A stretch of DNA of 64,000 nt from Pseudomonas uvaldensis (lineage in GTDB: Bacteria; Pseudomonadota; Gammaproteobacteria; Pseudomonadales; Pseudomonadaceae): contig NZ_JAIWKS010000002.1 of assembly GCF_021271205.1 (NCBI RefSeq), positions 310,001 through 374,000 on the forward strand, given 5' to 3'. Position numbers and translations under genes: made by a program. The first letter of the stretch is position 1. Each line of letters starts with the position of its first letter. The notes beneath the pieces are model-generated. The model saw only the letters and a list, made by a program, of their open reading frames with translations. It was not told the DNA's origin and searched no databases. Positions 57,347 through 64,000 of the stretch are shown in pieces.

Positions 57347-60300
57347 ATGAACCTCTCCGGGCCCTTCATCCGCCGTCCGGTGGCGACCATGCTCCTGAGT
57401 CTGGCGATCATGCTGCTCGGCGGCATGAGTTTCGGCCTGCTACCGGTTTCGCCATTGCCGCAGATGGATTTCCCGGTGATTGTGGTCCAGGCCAACTTGC
57501 CGGGTGCCAGTCCGGAGGTGATGGCTTCGACAGTGGCAACGCCGCTTGAACGATCCTTCGGCGCCATCGCCGGGGTCAATACCATGAGCAGCCGCTCCAG
57601 CCAGGGTTCCACCCGGGTGATCCTGCAATTCGACCTGGACCGCGATATCAACGGTGCGGCCAGGGAAGTTCAAGCGGCGATCAATGCCTCGCGCAACCTG
57701 CTGCCCAGCGGCATGCGCAGTATGCCGACCTACAAGAAGGTCAACCCGTCCCAGGCGCCGGTCATGGTGCTGTCGCTGACATCCGATGTCCTGGAGAAGG
57801 GCCAACTCTACGACCTGGCGTCCACCATCCTGTCCCAGAGCCTGTCCCAGGTGTCGGGGGTCGGAGAGGTGCAGATCGGTGGCAGTTCCCTGCCGGCGGT
57901 GCGGATCGAACTGGAGCCGCAGTTGCTCAACCAGTACGGCGTGGCACTGGACGACGTGCGCAAGGCCATCGCCGACAGCAATGTGCGCAGGCCCAAAGGG
58001 TCGGTCGAAGATGATCAGCGCATGTGGCAGATCCAGGCCAACGACCAGCTGGAAAAGGCCAAGGACTACGAAACCCTGGTCATCCGTTACCAGGACGGCT
58101 CGGTGTTGAGGCTCAAGGACGTGGCGAAAGTCACTGACGGTGTCGAGGACCGCTACAACAGCGGCTTCTTCAATAACGATGCCGCCGTGCTGTTGGTGAT
58201 CAACCGCCAGGCGGGGGCCAACATCATCGAGACGGTCAACGAGATCAAGGCGCAACTGCCGGCGTTGCAGGCCGTATTGCCGGCCAGCGTCAAGCTGAAC
58301 CTGGCCATGGATCGTTCTCCAGTGATCAAGGCCACCTTGCACGAAGCGGAGATGACCCTGCTGATCGCCGTGGCCCTGGTGGTGCTGGTGGTGTTCCTGT
58401 TTCTCGGCAACTTTCGCGCCTCGCTGATCCCGACCCTGGCGGTGCCGGTGTCGCTGGTGGGCACCTTCGCGGTGATGTACCTCTACGGCTTCTCGCTGAA
58501 CAACCTGTCGTTGATGGCGCTGATACTTGCCACCGGCCTGGTGGTGGACGACGCCATCGTCGTACTGGAGAACATCTCCCGGCACATCGACGAAGGGGTG
58601 CCGCCCATGCTGGCGGCGTACCTCGGCGCGAAAGAAGTGGGTTTCACCCTGTTGTCGATGAATGCCTCGCTGGTGGCGGTGTTCCTGTCGATCCTGTTCA
58701 TGGGCGGTATCGTCGAGAGCCTGTTCCGGGAGTTTTCCATCACCCTGGCGGCGGCCATCGTAGTCTCGCTGGTGGTCTCCCTGACTCTTACGCCGATGCT
58801 TTGTGCCCGCTGGCTCAAGCCCCATGAGCCAGGGCAGGAAAACCGCTTGCAACGCACCAGCCGGCGTCTCAACGACTGGATGGTCAGCGGCTATGCCACC
58901 AGCCTGGACTGGGTACTGCGCCATCGTCGCCTGACGTTGCTGAGTCTGTTGGTGACCGTCGGCGTGAACATCGCACTGTACGTGGTGGTACCGAAGACCT
59001 TCATGCCGCAGCAGGACACTGGCCAATTGATCGGTTTCGTGCGTGGTGACGACGGGCTGTCGTTCAGCGTGATGCAGCCGAAGATGGAAGTCTTCCGGCG
59101 CGCTGTGCTCAAGGACGACGCGGTGCAGAGCGTGGCCGGCTTCATCGGCGGCAACAACGGCACTAACAACGCCTTCATGCTGGTGCGTCTGAAACCGATC
59201 AAGGAGCGGTCTATTTCTGCCCAGAAAGTCATCGAGCGCCTGCGCAAGGAAATGCCCAAGGTCCCTGGTGCCCAGTTGATGCTGATGGCCGATCAGGATT
59301 TGCAGTTCGGTGGCGGCCGCGAACAGACGACTTCGCAATATTCCTACATCCTGCAAAGCGCCGACCTGGCGTCTCTGCGCGAGTGGTATCCCAAGGTCGT
59401 GGCGGCGTTCAGGGCCTTGCCGGAACTGACCGCCATCGATGCCCGGGACGGCGGCGGTGCCCAGCAGGTGACGCTGGTGGTGGATCGTGACCAGGCCAAG
59501 CGCCTGGGCATCGACATGGCAATGGTTACCACCGTGCTGAACAACGCCTACAGCCAGCGGCAGATTTCCACCATCTACGACAGCCTGAACCAGTATCAGG
59601 TGGTGATGGAGGTCAATCCCAAGTATGCCCAGGACCCGAACACTCTCGAGCAGGTCCAGGTGATCACCGCCGATGGCGCACGGGTGCCCCTGTCGACCAT
59701 TGCCCATTATGAGAACAGTCTGGAAGACGATCGGGTCAGCCATGAGGGCCAGTTCGCGTCCGAGGGGATTTCCTTCGACATGGCCGAAGGCGTGACGGTG
59801 GAGCAGGGCACGGCGGCCATCGAACGGGCCATCGCCAGGCTCGGCATGCCGGAAGACGTCATCGCGAAGATGGCCGGTACCGCCGATGCGTTCGCGGCCA
59901 CCCAGAAGGGCCAGCCGCTCATGATCCTTGGAGCGCTGCTGGCGGTGTACCTGGTGCTGGGGGTGCTGTACGAGAGCTACATTCATCCGCTGACGATCCT
60001 GTCCACCTTGCCGTCGGCCGGTGTCGGTGCACTGCTCTCGATCTATGTGCTGGGCGAGGAGTTCAGCCTGATTTCCCTGTTGGGGTTGTTCCTGTTGATT
60101 GGCGTGGTGAAGAAGAACGCGATCCTGATGATCGACCTGGCGCTGCAACTGGAGCGTGGCGGGCTGGCGCCGCAGGAGTCGATTCGCAGTGCCTGCCTGC
60201 TGCGCTTGCGGCCGATCCTGATGACCACCCTGGCGGCGATTCTCGGTGCCTTGCCCTTGCTGATCGGCGGCGCCGAGGGCTCGGAAATGCGCCAGCCGTT

Positions 60301-60451
60301 GGGCCTGACCATTATTGGCGGGCTGGTGTTCAGCCAAGTCCTGACCCTCTACACCACGCCGGTGGTTTACCTCTATCTCGACAAGCTGCGCCATCGTTTC
60401 AACCGCTGGCGTGGCGTGCGTACCGATGCTGCCCTGGAAACTCCGCTATGA
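57347..60451 (+). CDS. muxC: RND efflux transporter subunit MuxC/MdtC
   Basis: This is the second RND subunit, 1034 residues, paralogous to muxB. It has GLVVDDAIVVLENISRHI near residue 405 carrying the proton-relay Asp pair and LLIGVVKKNAILMIDLALQ near 925. GGAG 9 nt upstream sets the ATG at 57347. Its stop overlaps the OMF start (ATGA). The pair probably forms a 2:1 heterotrimer, as shown for E. coli MdtBC. Confidence 0.94.
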   Translation: MNLSGPFIRRPVATMLLSLAIMLLGGMSFGLLPVSPLPQMDFPVIVVQANLPGASPEVMASTVATPLERSFGAIAGVNTMSSRSSQGSTRVILQFDLDRDINGAAREVQAAINASRNLLPSGMRSMPTYKKVNPSQAPVMVLSLTSDVLEKGQLYDLASTILSQSLSQVSGVGEVQIGGSSLPAVRIELEPQLLNQYGVALDDVRKAIADSNVRRPKGSVEDDQRMWQIQANDQLEKAKDYETLVIRYQDGSVLRLKDVAKVTDGVEDRYNSGFFNNDAAVLLVINRQAGANIIETVNEIKAQLPALQAVLPASVKLNLAMDRSPVIKATLHEAEMTLLIAVALVVLVVFLFLGNFRASLIPTLAVPVSLVGTFAVMYLYGFSLNNLSLMALILATGLVVDDAIVVLENISRHIDEGVPPMLAAYLGAKEVGFTLLSMNASLVAVFLSILFMGGIVESLFREFSITLAAAIVVSLVVSLTLTPMLCARWLKPHEPGQENRLQRTSRRLNDWMVSGYATSLDWVLRHRRLTLLSLLVTVGVNIALYVVVPKTFMPQQDTGQLIGFVRGDDGLSFSVMQPKMEVFRRAVLKDDAVQSVAGFIGGNNGTNNAFMLVRLKPIKERSISAQKVIERLRKEMPKVPGAQLMLMADQDLQFGGGREQTTSQYSYILQSADLASLREWYPKVVAAFRALPELTAIDARDGGGAQQVTLVVDRDQAKRLGIDMAMVTTVLNNAYSQRQISTIYDSLNQYQVVMEVNPKYAQDPNTLEQVQVITADGARVPLSTIAHYENSLEDDRVSHEGQFASEGISFDMAEGVTVEQGTAAIERAIARLGMPEDVIAKMAGTADAFAATQKGQPLMILGALLAVYLVLGVLYESYIHPLTILSTLPSAGVGALLSIYVLGEEFSLISLLGLFLLIGVVKKNAILMIDLALQLERGGLAPQESIRSACLLRLRPILMTTLAAILGALPLLIGGAEGSEMRQPLGLTIIGGLVFSQVLTLYTTPVVYLYLDKLRHRFNRWRGVRTDAALETPL

Positions 60452-61929
60452 CCGACCGTTCGCTTTTCAACCTTGTCGCACCGCTGGCGACCGCCCGGGG
60501 CTCCCGGGCGTTGAGCCTGGCGCTGTGCGTGGCGATGCTCAGCGCCTGCGCCATCGGCCCGGACTACCAGCGCCCAGCTGCTGCGGAGCCGGCGCAATAC
60601 AAAGAGGCCCAGGGCTGGCGCCAGGCCAACCCCAGCGACGCACTGACCCGTGGTGCCTGGTGGGAGCTGTACGGTGACAAGCAACTCAATGAGTTGGTGG
60701 AAAAGCTCAACACTTCCAACCAGACCGTGGCCCAGGCCGAAGCCCAGTACCGCCAGGCCCAGGCCCTGGCGCGCAGTGCCCGTGGTGCCTTCTTCCCGAC
60801 GGTGGACCTGACCGTCGGCAAGAACCGCTCCAGCCAGGGCACCGGCAGCAGCAGTTCGAGCCTGAGCAGCTCGGCCAGCGGTATCCGCGATACCTACAGC
60901 GCCCAGGCCGGGGTGAGTTGGGAAGCAGACGTCTGGGGCAAGCTGCGCCGTACCCTGGAGGCCAACGAAGCCAGTGCCCAGGCCAGTTACGCTGATCTGG
61001 CCGCGATGCGCCTGAGCCAACAGTCGGAACTGGTGCAGAACTACCTGCAATTGCGGGTGATCGATGAGCAAAAGCGCTTGCTGCAAGCCACGCTGGAAAA
61101 CTACCAGCGTTCGCTGAAAATGACCGAGAACCAGTACCGTGCCGGTGTATCGGGCAAGGATGCGGTGGCCCAGGCCCAGAATCAGCTCAAAACCACCCAG
61201 GGCGACCTGATCGACTTGATCTGGCAGCGTGCCCAATTCGAAAACGCCATTGCTGTGCTGATGGGCTTGCCGCCGGCTGAATTTAACCTGGCCGAAACCC
61301 GGGACATCCCGGCGTTGCCGCAGATTCCGGTGGCGCTGCCGTCGCAATTGCTCGAGCGCCGCCCGGACATTGCCTCGGCCGAGCGCTCGGTCATGGCCGC
61401 GAACGCCAACATCGGCGTGGCCAAGGCGGCGTATTACCCGGACCTGACGCTGAGCCTGAGCGGGGGCTATAGCAGCAGTACCTACGATAACTGGATCAGT
61501 GTGCCGAATCGCTTCTGGTCAGTGGGCCCGCAACTGGCGATGACCCTGTTCGACGGCGGACAGCGCTCGGCGGAGGTCGACCGCACCGTCGCGGCCTATG
61601 ACCAGACCGTCGCCACCTATCGCCAGACCGTGCTCGACGGGTTCCGCGAGGTGGAAAACTACATGATCCAACTCAAGGTGCTGGAAGACGAAGCCCGCGT
61701 GCGCCAGGAAGCACTCGACGCCGCCCGCGAATCCTTGCGCCTGACCCAGAACCAGTACAAGGCCGGGCTCATTGCCTACCTGGACGTGGTCACGGTCCAG
61801 GCCACTGCCTTGAGCAACGAGCGCAGTGTGCTGAGCCTGCAACAGAGCCGGCTGATCGCCAGCGTGCAACTGATCGCCGCGTTGGGTGGGGGTTGGGATG
61901 GGCAGTTACAGGCACAGGAACAACCCTGA
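60448..61929 (+). CDS. opmB: Outer-membrane efflux lipoprotein (OpmB-like)
   Basis: This TolC-like channel completes the pump. The 493 residues have lipobox LSAC (Cys about 34), the start AIGPDYQRPA common to NodT-family OMFs, and two OEP repeats. The second has SQLLERRPDIASAERSVMAANANIGVAKAAYYPDL near residue 310. It overlaps muxC by 4 bp and ends the operon before a 12-bp-stem hairpin. Confidence 0.93.
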   Translation: MTDRSLFNLVAPLATARGSRALSLALCVAMLSACAIGPDYQRPAAAEPAQYKEAQGWRQANPSDALTRGAWWELYGDKQLNELVEKLNTSNQTVAQAEAQYRQAQALARSARGAFFPTVDLTVGKNRSSQGTGSSSSSLSSSASGIRDTYSAQAGVSWEADVWGKLRRTLEANEASAQASYADLAAMRLSQQSELVQNYLQLRVIDEQKRLLQATLENYQRSLKMTENQYRAGVSGKDAVAQAQNQLKTTQGDLIDLIWQRAQFENAIAVLMGLPPAEFNLAETRDIPALPQIPVALPSQLLERRPDIASAERSVMAANANIGVAKAAYYPDLTLSLSGGYSSSTYDNWISVPNRFWSVGPQLAMTLFDGGQRSAEVDRTVAAYDQTVATYRQTVLDGFREVENYMIQLKVLEDEARVRQEALDAARESLRLTQNQYKAGLIAYLDVVTVQATALSNERSVLSLQQSRLIASVQLIAALGGGWDGQLQAQEQP

Positions 61930-61941
61930 TCTGAACAGGGT

Positions 61942-61975
61942 CTTGTGGCGAGGTGATTTATCCCCTCGCCACAAG
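61942..61975 (+). terminator. Hairpin after the mux-opmB operon
   Basis: CTTGTGGCGAGG and CCTCGCCACAAG form a perfect 12-bp stem with a short loop, 13 bp after the opmB stop. It contains the GTGGCGAGG repeat core seen at 16366 and 22266. No T-run follows, so terminator activity is inferred. Confidence 0.6.
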
Positions 61976-62092
61976 ATTCTCCTTGGGTTGCCTGGCGGCC
62001 AGGTCCCGTTTTTGGCCGATGCACTGTCTACGACCTGTCGTAATGCCTTGCTATAGTTCAGGCCTCTTCCCAGCCGGTAAAGGATCACTGCC

Positions 62093-62905
62093 ATGTCGCA
62101 ATACCAAGCGTTCAACGTCGAACTCGCGGACAACATCGCCCATGTGCAGATCAATCGCCCGGACAAGATCAATGCGATGAACGCGGCGTTCTGGAGCGAG
62201 ATCATCGAGATTTTCCAATGGGTCGACGACACCGATGAAGTGCGGGTGGTGGTATTGAGCGGGGCCGGCAAACATTTTTCCTCGGGCATCGACCTGATGA
62301 TGTTGGCCGGCGTGGCCAATGAACTGGGCAAGGATGTGGGACGCAACGCGCGCGTGCTGCGGCGCAAGATCCTGCAACTGCAAGCCTCGTTCAATGCGGT
62401 GGACAATTGCCGCAAACCGGTGCTCGCCGCGGTCCAGGGTTACTGCCTGGGCGGGGCCATCGACCTAATCTCCGCCTGCGACATGCGCTATGCCGCCGAG
62501 GATGCCCAGTTCTCCATCAAGGAGATCGATATCGGCATGGCGGCCGATGTTGGCACATTGCAACGCTTGCCCCGGATCATCGGGGACGGCATGCTGCGTG
62601 AACTCGCTTATACGGGGCGTACGTTCGGTGCCGACGAAGCACGCAGCATCGGCCTGGTCAATCGCGTCTATGCCGACACCGCCAGCCTGCTCGACGGCGT
62701 CATGGGTATCGCCCGGGACATCGCCGCCAAGTCGCCGATTGCCGTGACCGGCACCAAGGAAATGATCAGCTACATGCGCGATCACCGCATCGACGACGGG
62801 TTGGAATACGTCGCCACCTGGAACGCCGCCATGTTGCAATCGACCGACCTGCGCGTGGCCATGGCCGCCCATATGAGCAAACAGAAACCCGAATTTCTGG
62901 ATTGA
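62093..62905 (+). CDS. Crotonase-family protein, dienoyl-CoA isomerase-like
   Basis: The 270-residue enoyl-CoA hydratase/isomerase family member has the oxyanion-hole motifs [10 protein letters not shown] near residue 60 and [12 protein letters not shown] near 115. The stretch [19 protein letters not shown] matches the signature of delta(3,5)-delta(2,4)-dienoyl-CoA isomerases (ECH1), including acidic residues used for proton transfer. This favours an isomerase in unsaturated fatty-acid oxidation over a plain hydratase. nudC follows within 5 bp. Confidence 0.87.
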   Translation: MSQYQAFNVELADNIAHVQINRPDKINAMNAAFWSEIIEIFQWVDDTDEVRVVVLSGAGKHFSSGIDLMMLAGVANELGKDVGRNARVLRRKILQLQASFNAVDNCRKPVLAAVQGYCLGGAIDLISACDMRYAAEDAQFSIKEIDIGMAADVGTLQRLPRIIGDGMLRELAYTGRTFGADEARSIGLVNRVYADTASLLDGVMGIARDIAAKSPIAVTGTKEMISYMRDHRIDDGLEYVATWNAAMLQSTDLRVAMAAHMSKQKPEFLD

Positions 62906-62910
62906 CCATC

Positions 62911-63741
62911 ATGATTCCACGCTGGAGCACCGCAGTACTCGATACCGATCTGGCGGGCGGCTGGGCCGTGGCCCGCAGCCCGGAAGGCTTTTTGTTCGAC
63001 GACAACGGCCCGCTGTTTCCGCGCGAATGGCTCAAGCGCCAGGACCTGTCGGTGCTCGCCGAGCACGGCATCGGCCACCTGGACGGCGAGCCGGTCTACC
63101 TGCTGGAGCTACACAGCCCCCTGGATATTCCCGGTTGCAACTGGAAGGGCCTGCGGGCCTTTATGCTGGAGGATGACCACACGCTCTACAAGGTGCTGGG
63201 CTATGCGGCGCAGATCGGCACCTGGGCCAGAGAACACCGTTTCTGCGGCAGTTGCGGCAAGCGCATGGTCCAGATTCCCTTGGAGCGGGCAATGTATTGC
63301 GACGTCTGCGACCTGCGGCATTACCCGCGATTGTCGCCGAGCATGATCGTGCTGATCACCCGGGGCGATGAGGTCCTGCTGGCCCGTTCGCCGCGCTTCG
63401 TCACCGGTATCTACAGCACCCTGGCGGGGTTTGCCGAGCCGGGCGAGTCGGCCGAGGATTGCCTGATCCGGGAGGTGCGGGAGGAAGTCAGCATCGAGGT
63501 GAAGAACATCCAGTACGTGGGCAGCCAATGCTGGCCGTTCCCTCATTCGATGATGCTGGGTTTCCATGCCGAATATGCCGGCGGTGAAATCGTGTGCCAG
63601 GAAGAAGAAATCGAGGATGCCCGATGGTTCAGCATCCACGACCTGCCGCCGTTGCCGGCCTCGCGTTCGATCGCCCGTTACCTGATCGACCTTTACGTGG
63701 CGTGGCGTCTAGGCCACGCTGAACCAGTGCTGCCAGGCTAG
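62911..63741 (+). CDS. nudC: NudC, NADH pyrophosphatase / RNA decapping Nudix hydrolase
   Basis: NudC cleaves NADH and NAD-capped RNA 5' ends. The 276 residues have a zinc-ribbon (CGSCGK and CDVCDL) near 107-125 and the Nudix box [20 protein letters not shown] near 170. The NudC-specific SQPWPFP motif reads SQCWPFPHS here, with Cys replacing Pro. A TTG at 62902, overlapping the crotonase stop, is an alternative start. The 3' end overlaps the convergent permease gene by 33 bp. Confidence 0.93.
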   Translation: MIPRWSTAVLDTDLAGGWAVARSPEGFLFDDNGPLFPREWLKRQDLSVLAEHGIGHLDGEPVYLLELHSPLDIPGCNWKGLRAFMLEDDHTLYKVLGYAAQIGTWAREHRFCGSCGKRMVQIPLERAMYCDVCDLRHYPRLSPSMIVLITRGDEVLLARSPRFVTGIYSTLAGFAEPGESAEDCLIREVREEVSIEVKNIQYVGSQCWPFPHSMMLGFHAEYAGGEIVCQEEEIEDARWFSIHDLPPLPASRSIARYLIDLYVAWRLGHAEPVLPG

Positions 63742-64000
63742 GCGCACGGTCAGGCTCAGCACTACGGTGATGAACACCGGCCGGATGAACTTCGCGCCGC
63801 CGCTGATGGCGGTGCGAGCCCCGAAGAATGCGCCAACCATGACCGACAGGCCCATGCTCAGGCCAATGATCCAGTCCACTTGCCCGGAAAAGATGAACAC
63901 CGCCAGCGCCGCGATGTTGCTGACGAAGTTCATGCTGCGAGCCACGCCGCTGGCCTTGACCAGGTCGATGGGGTAGAGCAGCAGGCTGCTGACGGTCCAG
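63709..64000 (-). CDS. TSUP (TauE/SafE-like) permease, 5' end outside the window
   Basis: The frame stays open to the right edge, so only about 97 C-terminal residues are present. They read [23 protein letters not shown]..., then two hydrophobic segments ([23 protein letters not shown] and [17 protein letters not shown]). The layout matches the sulfite exporter TauE/SafE family. The substrate is unknown. It overlaps the end of nudC on the opposite strand. Confidence 0.8.
   Translation of the reverse strand, partial: WTVSSLLLYPIDLVKASGVARSMNFVSNIAALAVFIFSGQVDWIIGLSMGLSVMVGAFFGARTAISGGAKFIRPVFITVVLSLTVRLAWQHWFSVA

Noticed and set aside
53875..57651. 1258-codon open frame on the - strand, antisense to muxB
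   Set aside because: It mirrors a GC-rich, well-supported RND gene. The composition (His/Gln/Arg-rich low complexity) is typical of antisense shadows, and there is no start signal.
57440..60394. 984-codon antisense frame over muxC
   Set aside because: Same reasoning: an antisense shadow of a recognised RND gene with His/Gln/Arg-rich translation and no family resemblance.

Overview
The window is a GC-rich stretch of a Pseudomonas chromosome, most likely the P. fluorescens group. The evidence is the gene order of the denitrification cluster, which matches other pseudomonads, abundant Pseudomonas-type REP palindromes carrying a GCGAGCAAGCTTGCTC core, and close protein resemblance to P. aeruginosa and P. 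stutzeri families. All calls were made by reading the sequence; no database search was run.

Positions 1-35.3 kb form a nearly complete nitrite-to-N2 respiration island. After the 3' end of a BNR-repeat protein come nosRZDFYL (nitrous oxide reductase, + strand). The cytochrome cd1 nitrite reductase operon nirS-M-C-F-D-L-G-H-J-E-N follows on the - strand. Divergent from nirS run nirQ-nirO-nirP, then norC-norB-norD (NO reductase). A small zinc-ribbon membrane protein and the regulator dnr are on the - strand. Next come the NO-response genes nnrS and a CopD/HemJ-like membrane protein, then the NO-damage repair protein dnrN (YtfE/RIC family, - strand) divergent from norR (+). The island closes with an extra pdxH, molybdopterin genes moaB-moeA, the O2-independent ubiquinone genes ubiU-ubiV-ubiT, a DGC-domain protein and a second DNR-like Crp/Fnr regulator. 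Sites of the form TTGAT-N4-ATCAA (ANR/DNR boxes) stand before nosR, between nirS and nirQ, and before norC, nnrS, pdxH and ubiU.

The most striking regulatory observation is that dnr and dnrN share one promoter architecture. Each has a sigma-54 -24/-12 element and three GT-N7-AC (NorR-type) boxes at matching spacing. This suggests that NO, sensed by NorR, drives synthesis of the NO-sensing activator DNR.

Positions 36.2-46.4 kb hold a TonB-energised two-partner-secretion locus resembling P. aeruginosa PA0691-PA0701: phdA, pdtB, a lectin-fused exbB2, exbD2, tonB, a porin, a coiled-coil protein, a YbjN-like protein, a parvulin and a LysR regulator. The secreted TpsA partner (pdtA) is not present in the window. 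The PhdA-like protein appears to be a fusion of a Phd/YefM-like region with the N-terminal domain of an IS5-type transposase.

Positions 46.3-52.7 kb hold a tandemly amplified REP array, an aspartate/glutamate racemase, two tandem lipoprotein paralogues (possibly halovibrin-like), a 461-residue protein of unknown function, a DUF3313-like lipoprotein and tpx. Positions 52.8-64 kb hold a four-gene RND efflux operon of the MuxABC-OpmB/MdtABC type, a dienoyl-CoA-isomerase-like crotonase, nudC and the 3' part of a TSUP (TauE-like) permease.
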